A stretch of DNA of 64,000 nt from contig JAESPV010000023.1 in the NCBI GenBank assembly GCA_016765495.1, positions 34,813 through 98,812 of the forward strand. Reading direction: 5' to 3'. Source of the stretch: Desulfocapsa sp. Its GTDB lineage: Bacteria; Desulfobacterota; Desulfobulbia; Desulfobulbales; Desulfocapsaceae. Positions 17,108 through 26,090 of this stretch are shown one piece after another. Each line of letters opens with the position of its first letter. Positions within the stretch are counted from its first letter, which is position 1. Position numbers and translations under genes: made by a program. The notes under the pieces were generated by a model. It had not been told where the DNA came from, ran no database searches, and was given only the letters and a program-made list of their open reading frames with translations.

Positions 17108-17770
17108 TTATTTAGTCGTGTTAAAAGTCAAGGTAAACGCATACCAGACAACCTTTTTTCCTTCCACCGGCAGCTTAAATTTGGCATTGATCAACTGTGT
17201 GCCCGGTGGACCGATTGTCACCTCAAACGGTTCAGAAGATGGCAGATAAGTCAGTTCTTGATGCTCAATACCGGTGTCACTACTCATGGTTACCCGCGCC
17301 TCTTTATAAGGCATGGGCTTACCGTCGAAATAAAGCTGAACAATAAGAGCCTGGCCCTCTTTCAGAGCGGTGGGGTTCTGCAGGGGGACGCTTTCTGCAC
17401 TTCTGCCCCGATATTCCTCAAGGTAGAGATAGGCATCGGGCAAGGTGAAGCCCGCATCAAGGAGAATCCCGTTAATGGCATAATCACAGGCACGATTCCA
17501 CATCTTCGGCTCCCGCGACTGCCGCCTTTTATGATGATTGCAGGCCGGATGCATAACAAGATGGGCAGCCAGTCCTTCAAGCTTGGCTTGAGAGAGGATA
17601 TTTATGTAGTCAGGGTTGTACGCAAAAACGTTTCCATCTGTCCAGGCTGTCTGACAGCTTGTATCCTCCTGAACTGTTAAGCGAAGAGCAAGGGATGCAA
17701 AAAATGGATGATTCAACAACAAAGAAGTCCTGGCTCGAATGACACTTTTATATGCGTTATGATTCTGCAT
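17108..17770 (-). CDS. Chimeric protein: VWA-associated peptidase-like domain joined to a DUF4198-like end
   Basis: 220 residues from ATG 17770 (AGGAAG upstream). Residues 1 to about 120 match the N-terminal domain of DUF2201/VWA-like proteins that partner MoxR ATPases: RARTSLLLNHPFFASLAL, then LVMHPACNHHKRR with the H-x3-H-H pattern, CDYAINGILLDAGF and a stop of similarity at EEYRGRSAE. From about residue 125 it reads LQNPTALKEGQALIVQLYFD and continues as the C-terminal half of a DUF4198 protein. The VWA part is absent, and the second half lacks its signal peptide. I read this as a deletion fusion of two genes. Its partner ATPase lies 11 bases upstream. Confidence 0.7.
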   Translation of the reverse strand: MQNHNAYKSVIRARTSLLLNHPFFASLALRLTVQEDTSCQTAWTDGNVFAYNPDYINILSQAKLEGLAAHLVMHPACNHHKRRQSREPKMWNRACDYAINGILLDAGFTLPDAYLYLEEYRGRSAESVPLQNPTALKEGQALIVQLYFDGKPMPYKEARVTMSSDTGIEHQELTYLPSSEPFEVTIGPPGTQLINAKFKLPVEGKKVVWYAFTLTFNTTK

Positions 17771-17781
17771 CAGCTTCCTAC

Positions 17782-18765
17782 TCAAACAAGAACATCTGCA
17801 TGTTTTGCAGCCCATCTGGCAAAGCCATCGGAACGTGCAAGCTCATTACAGTGACGCACTGCTTCCCTGATCAGGAGCACTGAAAATTCGTCTGGAAGGC
17901 GATCTGCAAAAATCAGCACCTGGTCACCCCGCTCCATGGTTGCTGCCCTGCCCACCATCTCGCACAGGGCAAAAAGGATTGCCGGGTCCGTGGGAACTTC
18001 TATTTGTCCGGGGCTTGCTATAATATCTTCAATCTCTGGCAGATCGCGCCATATCTTCATAAAACCTGAAAATTCTTTGGCAGCCCCTGTCCCCACAGTT
18101 CCTGCTAACAGCTCATAAAAAATTGCAGGATCTATGGAAGTCTTCAGGATACCAGACGCAAACTCCCACGAGCGGGGAGAAGGAAAAGCCTTACCGCTTC
18201 GTTCAGGATTGAAATCATGAAGAAGAGCCGGACGAAAACGTAAAAATGCAGTTAACTCCGAAGCAATGCCTGCTTCAGTAGCCCAGAGCAGCCATTCGTC
18301 AAAATCCACTGTAAAGTCAATATGGATGAAACGATTTGCTAAAGCCGATGGCATACGATGGGTTACGGATCTGTCTTTCTCCCGGTTACCGGCAGCTACA
18401 ACAGCCCAGCCGTCCGGCAAAACATAGTCCCCGAGTCGTCTATCAAGTACCAGCTGATAACACGCCGCCTGCACAAGGGGTGGCGCTGCATTCAATTCAT
18501 CAAGAAAAAGAACTCCCGATCCTTTCCGTGGCAGGAATGATGGTATGCACCATTCCGACAAACCATCGTTACTAATTCTGGGCAGGCCTCTCAAGTCAAC
18601 AGGATCAAGTAGAACGACCCGGATATCAATAAGAGCAAGACCTTGACTCTTTGCTGTTTGGGCGACTATCTGGCTTTTTCCAACACCAGGAGGACCCCAC
18701 AAAAAAGCAGGCTGCTTTAGCTTAATTAACTGTTTCAGTGATTTTGCAATATTTGATGCTTTCAT
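17782..18765 (-). CDS. MoxR-type AAA+ ATPase
   Basis: 327 residues. Walker A is WGPPGVGKSQIV near residue 25, Walker B VLFLDELNAAPPLVQ, sensor region VVAAGNREKDRSVTHRMPSALANRF. MoxR ATPases work with VWA-domain proteins to remodel or load metal into client proteins. The normal VWA partner should be the next gene, but that gene has lost its VWA half. It is transcribed from the iron-box promoter at 19050-19078, with a second possible box at 18821-18834. I infer a metal-dependent maturation role; the client is unknown. Confidence 0.85.
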   Translation of the reverse strand: MKASNIAKSLKQLIKLKQPAFLWGPPGVGKSQIVAQTAKSQGLALIDIRVVLLDPVDLRGLPRISNDGLSEWCIPSFLPRKGSGVLFLDELNAAPPLVQAACYQLVLDRRLGDYVLPDGWAVVAAGNREKDRSVTHRMPSALANRFIHIDFTVDFDEWLLWATEAGIASELTAFLRFRPALLHDFNPERSGKAFPSPRSWEFASGILKTSIDPAIFYELLAGTVGTGAAKEFSGFMKIWRDLPEIEDIIASPGQIEVPTDPAILFALCEMVGRAATMERGDQVLIFADRLPDEFSVLLIREAVRHCNELARSDGFARWAAKHADVLV

Positions 18766-18820
18766 TGTAATTATTGGCTCATATATTTATTCTTCTTTAG
18801 TCTTTGTGTATTTTTCAAGG

Positions 18821-18834
18821 GCTGCCTAACCTAA
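18821..18834 (-). promoter_or_regulatory. Second iron-box-like element before the MoxR gene
   Basis: Minus-strand TTAGGTTAGGCAGC matches the shared core TTAGG-N4-GCTAA at 8 of 10 positions. It lies about 55 bases before the start codon, with no clear -35/-10 pair of its own. Confidence 0.45.
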
Positions 18835-19049
18835 TTACTTGGAAACGGGGGCTACCAATCACACCTTTACAGGTCTAAAAAACGCAGGATATTGTTTTCA
18901 TCGGTGAAGGTGACATCCACGGAACGTATTGGTAATTTTCACGAATTCTTAAAGCTAATGCGAAACATTTTGCTGATTCCGTTTGCCTATCCAATACCAT
19001 TAAAGGCTTCGAGCAGTTCAGCAAGCGCCTGCCTTAGCGTACCTACACT
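18835..19049. other. Non-coding leader region with possible decayed coding remnant
   Basis: Between the MoxR promoter and its gene. On the plus strand, 18937-19036 reads FSRILKANAKHFADSVCLSN and IKGFEQFSKRLP to a stop, which has protein-like composition but no start and no recognisable family. I do not call a gene. Confidence 0.35.
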
Positions 19050-19078
19050 TACTTAGCCTGCCCTAAATCCATTGTCAA
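19050..19078 (-). promoter_or_regulatory. Promoter of the MoxR operon with iron box
   Basis: Minus strand: TTGACA (19078-19073), 17-base spacer, TAAGTA (19055-19050). TTAGGGCAGGCTAA (19066-19053) overlaps the -10, exactly as in the promoters at 16146 and 27204. Confidence 0.7.
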
Positions 19079-19127
19079 GCGTAAATTCTTGACTTTCCAG
19101 AAGGACTCCTGTACTTATCTGTACATA

Positions 19128-19290
19128 TTTTCAGGTTCCACATGAGTGGATAAAAAGGGAACCCGGTGCAAATCCGGGACGGGCCCGCCGCTGTAATCGA
19201 GGACGAAAGCTGTACAATGTCACTGGTTTAAAAACCGGGAAGACGCAGCTGTAGATTGATCCGAAAGTCAGAAGACCTGCCTGAAAAACG
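19128..19290 (+). ncRNA. Cobalamin (B12) riboswitch
   Basis: The conserved cobalamin aptamer parts appear in order: AAAAGGGAACCCGGTGCAAA (19151-19170), TCCGGGACGGGCCCGCCGCT (19171-19190) with GTAA after it, TCACTGG (about 19219-19225), GGGAAGACGC, and the distal AGTCAGAAGACCTGCC (19266-19281). It reads on the plus strand, toward cbiL. A terminator hairpin follows at 19352-19384, so control is probably by premature termination when B12 is bound. Confidence 0.92.
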
Positions 19291-19351
19291 ATACAGAAAC
19301 CTTCGTGGACAGGAAGATTTCTGTTGTACATCTGTGGATCAGCCAGGGCAT

Positions 19352-19384
19352 CCCGGATCAATTTTAATTGGTTCGGGTTTTTTT
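19352..19384 (+). terminator. Terminator of the cobalamin riboswitch
   Basis: CCCGGATCAATT (19352-19363) pairs with AATTGGTTCGGG (19366-19377) with two G-U pairs, followed by seven T. It is the expression platform of the riboswitch ahead of cbiL. Confidence 0.88.
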
Positions 19385-19561
19385 ATGCCCGAATCTTTAT
19401 ACAGATGGAAAAAAACAACAGAAGTACATCTTAAACCCTTGATGATTGTTGCCGCGATCATGCGACCAATGTATGGCTGGTGGTGAGGATGATCCTACGC
19501 CTGTAAGCGTCCATTATTATACTGCATTTTTGTTTAAACTTACTCTATCTGTACAATAAAT

Positions 19562-20290
19562 ATGAACAACACACTTTACATAATTGGTGTCGGCCCCGGA
19601 GACCCTGAACTGCTCACGTTCAAGGCACATACTATCCTGGATAGCTGTAGTGTCATTGCCACACCTAAAGGTTCAAAAAATGGCAACTCCACAGCATTGT
19701 CAATTATACAACAGGCGGTGGAGTTGGAAGGTAAAACAATCCTTGAACTCTATTTTCCCATGAAAAAGGTTCGAATGGGAGAAACGCCGGATAGAGAGGT
19801 GGAAAAAGGCTGGCAGGAAGCAGCTCAAACTGTGCTTACCAATCTGGATGCAGGCAAAGATGTCGCTTTCCCAACCCTGGGTGACCCCGCCATCTACTCC
19901 ACCGGATATTATCTCTACCAGACGATTATTGGGTTACGTTCTGATGTCAGGGTTGTTTTTGTGCCGGGAATTTCGGCTCTTAGTTCATGTTCCGCCACAA
20001 CATCCACCCCGATCTGTCTTGGTGATGACAGGCTTGCCGTTATTCCTGCAACATTTTGCTCAGACAAACTCAGAGAAACCCTCCTGGACTTTGATACAAT
20101 CGTTTTGATGAAGGTACACAAGGTCATTAATGAATTAAAAGAGTTGCTTGCAGATCTTGATTTATTAGACAGCGCAGTTCTGGTTGAAAAAACGGGTATG
20201 AAAGAAGAAAAAATCTATACTGATCTCAGCAAACTAACCGATCCTATTCATTATTTCTCTACTATCATTGTCCGCAAACATCTCCTGTAA
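19562..20290 (+). CDS. cbiL: Precorrin-2/cobalt-factor-II C20-methyltransferase
   Basis: 242 residues of the SAM-dependent tetrapyrrole methylase fold. Landmarks are YIIGVGPGDPELLTFKAHTI at the N-terminus, AFPTLGDPAIYSTGYY, VVFVPGISALSSCSATT and a C-terminal VEKTGMKEEKIYTDLS. It adds the C20 methyl group in anaerobic B12 synthesis. It is the only gene behind the B12 riboswitch in this window, with about 175 bases between terminator and start. CbiK at 2659 belongs to the same pathway. Confidence 0.92.
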   Translation: MNNTLYIIGVGPGDPELLTFKAHTILDSCSVIATPKGSKNGNSTALSIIQQAVELEGKTILELYFPMKKVRMGETPDREVEKGWQEAAQTVLTNLDAGKDVAFPTLGDPAIYSTGYYLYQTIIGLRSDVRVVFVPGISALSSCSATTSTPICLGDDRLAVIPATFCSDKLRETLLDFDTIVLMKVHKVINELKELLADLDLLDSAVLVEKTGMKEEKIYTDLSKLTDPIHYFSTIIVRKHLL

Positions 20291-20380
20291 CACCAACATG
20301 ACCATGGCCAATAGTGCTTGTAAAACATTAGGGTTGATTTTCCACCAGCGTTAAAAAGATACTGGCACGAATACACGTTC

Positions 20381-23257
20381 TCAACTCGGGGAAACAGCTA
20401 AAAATAAAGAATTATGAGTATTGTGTCCCCGGTATCCCCCCTCCCATTGCCGCAGTAATTTCGTCATCTCAGCTGCCGGTTGAGGTGCACTAAACAGATA
20501 CCCCTGTACCTTATCACATCCACGTTCTTTAAAAAACGCTAACTGCTCAACGGTTTCCACTCCCTCTGCCACAACCTCGAAACCAAGGCTTGCTGCCATG
20601 TTGATAATGGTGGAGGTAATGGCAATATCTTCATCACTGTCCGGAAGATTCATGACAAAAGCTCTGTCTATTTTCAAAGTTCCAAGGGGAAACTGTTTCA
20701 GGTATGCCAGAGAAGAATATCCTGATCCAAAATCGTCAACAGCTATTCCTATCCCCATATTCTTCAGTTCCCACAGAATAATAGCTGCATTATCTTTGTT
20801 TTCCATCATCATGGTTTCCGTAACTTCAAGTTCCAGCTGCGCAGGAGCCATGCCGAATTTTTCAAGTGTTTTTATTACTGAGACTGCAAAGTCCGTCTGC
20901 TGCAACTGACGGGCTGATATATTTACAGCCATTTGCAGCTCTATGCCTTCTTCCTGCCATAACACAGCCTGCCTGCACGCCTCACTCAGGACAAACTGAC
21001 CAAGTTCCAATATGATCCCTGTTTCCTCGGCCACTGAAATAAATTCCAATGGCGGAATATATTTCCCAGGTTCGACTTCCCAGCGTATCAGAGCTTCAAC
21101 ACCACTGACTGTGTTTTTCTTTATATCAATTTGCGGCTGATACCATACCGAAATTTCGTCTTCTTCCAGTGCCCGACGTAGTCCCTTACACAAATCATAA
21201 CGATTATGCACCTGATCGCTCAATTTCTGTCTATATTGATAAGAACTGTTTTTTCCTTCCTTTTTTGCACGAAACATTGCCAGTCCGGCATTACACACCA
21301 GCATGTCTGCATCATTTGCATCGTCCGGATAAACGGCACTTCCGACACTTACAGTAAGAAAAAAATCGTGACCACTTACATGAAAATCCGACCGAAATGC
21401 TCTAATAATTTTTCTCGATAACAGCTCTACAACTTTTAAATCCTGAATATCTTCAATCAACACCGCAAATTCATCAACACAATATCTTGACACAGTTGCC
21501 GATGTGTTAAAAACAGTGTTTATTCGCTCAGTCACCAGCCTCAGAAGTACCCCCCCGGATTCTGGATAGAATATCTCTCTAATGTGGCGAAAATTTTCAA
21601 TACGAAACCGAAAAACAACAACTTTCCGGGTTTGAAAGCTGTTATTGGCAACCGCACTCTCTAATTTTTGCAAAAAAAGATTCCGATTCGGTAATCCCGT
21701 TGGAATATCATAATGCGCCAGATTATAGAGTTTATCGTCCCTGCTCTGAATCTCAATCAAGTCCCTGAATTGCACACAAAAACCATTGATACCACCTGAA
21801 CGAGCCTTCACCACAGTAACATGGAGTTCCAGGGGAAGCCGTGAACCATCCTTCCGCTCATACCATACATTCCCCCGCCAATGACCGGGTTTCAGGAGCT
21901 TCAGACGTAAATTTTGCAAACAATCCAGCCGATCAATCCGTGACTTGAACATACTCCAGCTGCATCCAATAACATTCTCCGACGAACAACCAATCATGCC
22001 AAGGCCTGCCGCATTAATACCCCTCACAAAGCCACTTCGATCCATGAAAATAACACCACCAGTGGACTCCGTTACCAATGCCTGAACAAAATCCGCAAGC
22101 TGCCCCCCGGCCAGAGACTGATCAATCGGGATACCAAGGCAATCTTTGCATTCTTTTTCCTTAGATTCTTCATCTGGTTTTTCTTTAAGAGCAATGGAAA
22201 CAAGAGAAATTTCTTTACTCTGGGTATTGGGGGAAATATATTTACTGTGCTGTGCGGATTCCATAAGATCGATGTAACAAATGGCGCCCCCCCCTTTTCC
22301 CTTAACACGATAAACCTGCTGGTCGGCGGCATAAACAAGTGCTTCCACCTGTGTCTGTAGTGACTCCTCGACAAAAAATGATGACGCAATCCCCATGGAC
22401 AGGGTCGCTTCGCTGGGATTATTGTCACGAAAGTGCCTACCAATGCGCTTGGCGACATTCACGGCAATCTCACTCCCGGCCTCCGGCAGCAGGATGGCAA
22501 ATTCATCACCTCCAAACCGAAAAGGACTATCGCTGTTTAAGCGAATGCCACTCCTGATACTGTCTGCAACCTGCCTTAAAACCTGATCTCCTGCATGATG
22601 GCCCAATGTATCGTTGACCTGTTTGAATTTATCACAATCCATAAAAATAACACTGAGCTGGGTTTTGTCAGCAACAGCATCTTTTGCATTCTGGAGTAGA
22701 AGAAATTCAAAGTGTCTACGGTTGTAGAGGCCTGTAAGTCCATCGGTTCTTGCCTTTTCCTCCATCGTGAGGTACTGAGTTTGTACCTGTTTGAGAAGGG
22801 TTCTGTTTTTTTTCTGCCTGGCTTCCAGATCATGAGCCATCCAGGAAAGATTACGTAGAAGAATGACAAGTTGATCCTCATCGTCCCCTTCGTTCCCCAA
22901 ATCAAAATACACACCGTAGTTGCCCCGCTTTATTTCCATACAAAAACGATTAATGATACGCAGATCCCGGTTAATTACCCAATCAGCAAGTAAGCGTGAG
23001 AGAGGAACCAATAGGAACAGAAAAAAAATAGGGATTCCGACATATACATTTTTGCCAGGCATGAGATGTCCTGATTCGATCATCAAGGAAGTTATCAGCA
23101 TGGGAATAATAGTGACCAGCAAGAGAAAAAAAGCAAATCTTGCCGTAATCCCAAATCGTAAAACTTTAAACCTCCTTTTACCCTGCTCCGAGAGATTGGA
23201 TTGCTTACGACTGTAAGGAAAAGAACGCCACGCATCGTTTAAAAATTGTAACCTCAT
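20381..23257 (-). CDS. Cyclic-di-GMP signalling protein: membrane sensor, GGDEF, PAS, degenerate GGDEF, EAL
   Basis: 958 residues from ATG 23257 (GGGAGG upstream; a TTG start at 23350 would add 31). Two hydrophobic helices (FFLLLVTIIPMLITSLMI and IPIFFLFLLVPLSRLLA) and a HAMP-like stretch are followed by the first GGDEF domain with intact FRFGGDEFAIL. Then come a PAS domain (FVQALVTESTGGVIFMDRSG onward), a second GGDEF with YCVDEF in place of GGDEF (catalytically dead), and an EAL domain with EALIRW, ETMMMEN and DDFGSGYSSLAYL. The first GGDEF has an inhibitory-site-like R-x3-D rather than the usual R-x2-D. It may both make and degrade c-di-GMP. Confidence 0.92.
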   Translation of the reverse strand: MRLQFLNDAWRSFPYSRKQSNLSEQGKRRFKVLRFGITARFAFFLLLVTIIPMLITSLMIESGHLMPGKNVYVGIPIFFLFLLVPLSRLLADWVINRDLRIINRFCMEIKRGNYGVYFDLGNEGDDEDQLVILLRNLSWMAHDLEARQKKNRTLLKQVQTQYLTMEEKARTDGLTGLYNRRHFEFLLLQNAKDAVADKTQLSVIFMDCDKFKQVNDTLGHHAGDQVLRQVADSIRSGIRLNSDSPFRFGGDEFAILLPEAGSEIAVNVAKRIGRHFRDNNPSEATLSMGIASSFFVEESLQTQVEALVYAADQQVYRVKGKGGGAICYIDLMESAQHSKYISPNTQSKEISLVSIALKEKPDEESKEKECKDCLGIPIDQSLAGGQLADFVQALVTESTGGVIFMDRSGFVRGINAAGLGMIGCSSENVIGCSWSMFKSRIDRLDCLQNLRLKLLKPGHWRGNVWYERKDGSRLPLELHVTVVKARSGGINGFCVQFRDLIEIQSRDDKLYNLAHYDIPTGLPNRNLFLQKLESAVANNSFQTRKVVVFRFRIENFRHIREIFYPESGGVLLRLVTERINTVFNTSATVSRYCVDEFAVLIEDIQDLKVVELLSRKIIRAFRSDFHVSGHDFFLTVSVGSAVYPDDANDADMLVCNAGLAMFRAKKEGKNSSYQYRQKLSDQVHNRYDLCKGLRRALEEDEISVWYQPQIDIKKNTVSGVEALIRWEVEPGKYIPPLEFISVAEETGIILELGQFVLSEACRQAVLWQEEGIELQMAVNISARQLQQTDFAVSVIKTLEKFGMAPAQLELEVTETMMMENKDNAAIILWELKNMGIGIAVDDFGSGYSSLAYLKQFPLGTLKIDRAFVMNLPDSDEDIAITSTIINMAASLGFEVVAEGVETVEQLAFFKERGCDKVQGYLFSAPQPAAEMTKLLRQWEGGYRGHNTHNSLFLAVSPS

Positions 23258-23365
23258 ATCCTCCCTCTGAGCCTGCCTGTCTGTTGTATCAACAGGGTTT
23301 TTGCTGCTAACTGCAAAGCAGGCTCTGGTTATTTCGTTATATTCTCGCAATGTTTTTCGATTTAC

Positions 23366-24400
23366 TTATAAAAATAGAATCGGCTCTTTGCATGAAATAC
23401 AAACTGTCTCTCCTGGCGCCAGAATACTCCGATCGACAATCAGTGCAGTCAACCGTTCCCCGGTTGGAAGTTCCAGAAAATACAAAATAGTGGCTCCCCG
23501 GAAAATATGGCTGATTACTTTGGCCTTAATCGTTGATTGGGGATTCAGGATCACCTGTTCCGGCCTCACAAAAACATCTACCTTGCTCCCGGCGGCAAGC
23601 TTATTTTTATCACTGCACCGGATTATTCCAAGGGGATATTCAACAGAACCACCTTCCGTAACTTCACCAGGCAACAGAGTGCCATCACTAATAAAAGATG
23701 CTATTTCACTTGTCAACGGCTGGTTGTACAATGCAGCCGCAGTATCCCACTGGAGCAGCTTCCCATTCTTCATAACACCGACAAAATCGGCAAACGCAAA
23801 TGCCTCCGCCTGATCGTGGGTAACAATCAGTGTTGTGATCTTCTTATCCTTAACTATGTTTTTAACTTGCTCTGCAATCTGTTCCCGCATCCGCACATCA
23901 AGACCTGAAAAAGGCTCATCAAGCAAAAGGAGTGCGGGACTTGTTACAAGAGCACGCCCAAGAGCCACCCTTTGCTGCTGACCGCCGGAAAGCTGATGTG
24001 GATATTTCCTTTCGTAACCGGAAAGCTCCACAAGCAAAAGCATTTCTTCCACCTTCATTTTTTGCATTTTCGCAGACGTATTGGAAAGGGCAAATCGTAT
24101 ATTGTCGGCCACTGTCAGGTGTGGAAAAAGTGCATAATCCTGAAAGACCATGGCTATGTTTCTTTTTTCAGGCGGTATCCATATTGCCTCTGAGGAAACA
24201 TCTTTTCCTGCTATATTAATCTGCCCCTTTGTCTGTTTTTCAAGACCCGCAATAATCCGCAGCAGTGTGGTTTTTCCTGATCCACTGGAACCAAGCAGAC
24301 AGCCTATTTCCCCTTTCTGTAATGATAATGTTACATCGGACAGCGTTGGTACCGTGTTGTATCGATGAAAAATATGAGCTGTTTTCAGTTGTGTTGTCAT
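23366..24400 (-). CDS. fbpC: Ferric iron ABC transporter ATP-binding protein
   Basis: 344 residues. Walker A GSSGSGKTT, Q-loop VFQDYALFPHLTVADNI, signature LSGGQQQRVALGRAL, Walker B LLLLDEPFSGLD and switch VTHDQAEAFAFAD, then a C-terminal TOBE-like regulatory region (DVFVRPEQVILNPQ). This is the FbpC/AfuC branch. The ATG at 24400 overlaps the permease stop by four bases (ATGA), showing a coupled operon fbpA-fbpB-fbpC on the minus strand under an iron-box promoter. Confidence 0.9.
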   Translation of the reverse strand: MTTQLKTAHIFHRYNTVPTLSDVTLSLQKGEIGCLLGSSGSGKTTLLRIIAGLEKQTKGQINIAGKDVSSEAIWIPPEKRNIAMVFQDYALFPHLTVADNIRFALSNTSAKMQKMKVEEMLLLVELSGYERKYPHQLSGGQQQRVALGRALVTSPALLLLDEPFSGLDVRMREQIAEQVKNIVKDKKITTLIVTHDQAEAFAFADFVGVMKNGKLLQWDTAAALYNQPLTSEIASFISDGTLLPGEVTEGGSVEYPLGIIRCSDKNKLAAGSKVDVFVRPEQVILNPQSTIKAKVISHIFRGATILYFLELPTGERLTALIVDRSILAPGETVCISCKEPILFL

Positions 24401-26082
24401 GTCTTTGATGAACTTCGTATTAATAAGAAAACCGGTATCAAACCTGCCATTACCAAAACAAGGGAAGGGAGTGCTGCCCGTTCCCATTCGCCCTCTGAGG
24501 TCAACTCGAAAATTTTCACAGCAAGAGTATCCCAGCCAAAAGGGCGCGTCATAAGGGTCAGAGGCAGCTCTTTCATCACATCCACAAAAACCAGAACGGA
24601 ACCTACTAGAATTCCCTGGCTCAGTATCGGGATATGAACACGCCTTAACAGTGTAAAACCACGTAATCCGGCAAGACGGGCAGCATCGTCAAGCCCAGGT
24701 GTTATACGCTGCATATTGGAATCGAGTGCTGCATAGGCCGGTGCCAAAAAGCGTACAAGATACCCGGCCAGCATAATAATAATCGTGTTTCTGAAAATCG
24801 GATCAAGGGAAACATGAAAGAATGTTTCAGCAACGGTGACCAGACTCTTGTCGATCCCACTTATCATGACAAAAAACCCGACTGCAAGCACAGACCCGGG
24901 CACTCCATAGCCGACGGTTGCGAGTTTGACCATTGCCCCGGTTGCAGCATCGGGATGCAATCGTCGTGTGTAGGACAGAATCAGCGCAGCCGTGCAGGTG
25001 AGTACGGCGGCTATAAGGGAAAGTGCCAGGGTTTTCCAGGTATAACCGAGATACCTTGCACCAAACTCTATTGCAAATATCTCCTGCGTCCAAAAGAGTA
25101 ACTGCAGAACAGGAACCAGAAATGCCACGGTCAAAACAGTTGTACAGAAAAGTACGGCAGCCGTTTTTCTGCTTCCGGTCAGTTTGATCCTTTGTTGTTT
25201 TTCCTTGTTGATACCTGTAAAGCGCATTCTGGAACGCATTCGTTGTTCCATAACCAGCACAGCTATGACAAAAAGAAGCAAAATGGATGACAGTTGTGCT
25301 GCTGCAGATATTGAAAACAACCCATACCAGGCCTTGTAAATTCCAGTGGTAAAGGTATCATAATTAAATGCGGAAACTGCTCCAAAATCGGCGAGGGTCT
25401 CCATAATCACAAGCATTAAACCGCCTGCAATCCAAGGCCTGGACATGGGGAGCGCAACCCGAAAAAAAGCCTGATACTGATTGCATCCAAGAGTACGTGC
25501 TGCATCCATTGTCTGCGTTCCCTGTGTCATGAAGCCTGTGCGTGCGAGCAAGTACACATATGGGTAAAGCGACAGACTGATGATGCTTATGATTCCTGGT
25601 GTTGTACGAATATCCCCTATAATCACACCATCCCTATGCGGCATGATAATTTGCAATACTTTTTCCACAGGCCCGCTAAAATCAAGAATGCCAAGGTATA
25701 CAACGGCCAGCACATAGGAGGGCAGAGCCATGGGCAGAAGAAGTGCCCATGAAAAAAATCTCCTGCCAGGAAAATCACACATTCCTGTGAGCCAGCCAAG
25801 AGGCACACCAAGCAGCAGGGTGATAATTACTACACCGCTCACCAGCAGAAAGGAGTTACGTAATAATGTGGTAAGAAGATGTTCTGCAAGATGTGCCCAT
25901 ACTTCTCTATCTGGCGTAAACAGGGATGCCATCAGAATAAGGATGGGGATCAGTACCAGCAGTGCAATGGCTGTGGTGAGCAGTTGCCAGGTATCAGGAA
26001 ATCGTAAAAACCAACGAGAAACAGGCGCATCCTTTGCGGATACGCCTGTTGAGGATGAATTATTCACTTTTAAATTGAACAA
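24397..26082 (-). CDS. fbpB: Ferric iron ABC transporter permease, double-domain
   Basis: 561 residues with about 12 membrane helices in two BPD_transp_1 halves. EAA-like loops are AARTLGCNQYQAFFRVALPM and DDAARLAGLRGFTLLRRVHI. This is the fused form usual for Fbp/Fut ferric transporters. The ORF opens with TTG at 26082, and GTG at 26067 is an alternative; neither has a clear ribosome-binding site. It begins eight bases after the fbpA stop. AACAACTCAGTTGTT spans the junction and may form a hairpin. Confidence 0.88.
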   Translation of the reverse strand: MFNLKVNNSSSTGVSAKDAPVSRWFLRFPDTWQLLTTAIALLVLIPILILMASLFTPDREVWAHLAEHLLTTLLRNSFLLVSGVVIITLLLGVPLGWLTGMCDFPGRRFFSWALLLPMALPSYVLAVVYLGILDFSGPVEKVLQIIMPHRDGVIIGDIRTTPGIISIISLSLYPYVYLLARTGFMTQGTQTMDAARTLGCNQYQAFFRVALPMSRPWIAGGLMLVIMETLADFGAVSAFNYDTFTTGIYKAWYGLFSISAAAQLSSILLLFVIAVLVMEQRMRSRMRFTGINKEKQQRIKLTGSRKTAAVLFCTTVLTVAFLVPVLQLLFWTQEIFAIEFGARYLGYTWKTLALSLIAAVLTCTAALILSYTRRLHPDAATGAMVKLATVGYGVPGSVLAVGFFVMISGIDKSLVTVAETFFHVSLDPIFRNTIIIMLAGYLVRFLAPAYAALDSNMQRITPGLDDAARLAGLRGFTLLRRVHIPILSQGILVGSVLVFVDVMKELPLTLMTRPFGWDTLAVKIFELTSEGEWERAALPSLVLVMAGLIPVFLLIRSSSKT

Positions 26083-26090
26083 CTGAGTTG

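Noticed and set aside
24401-24487. N-terminal extension of FbpC
   Set aside because: The ATGA overlap with the permease and the family's normal start favour 24400.
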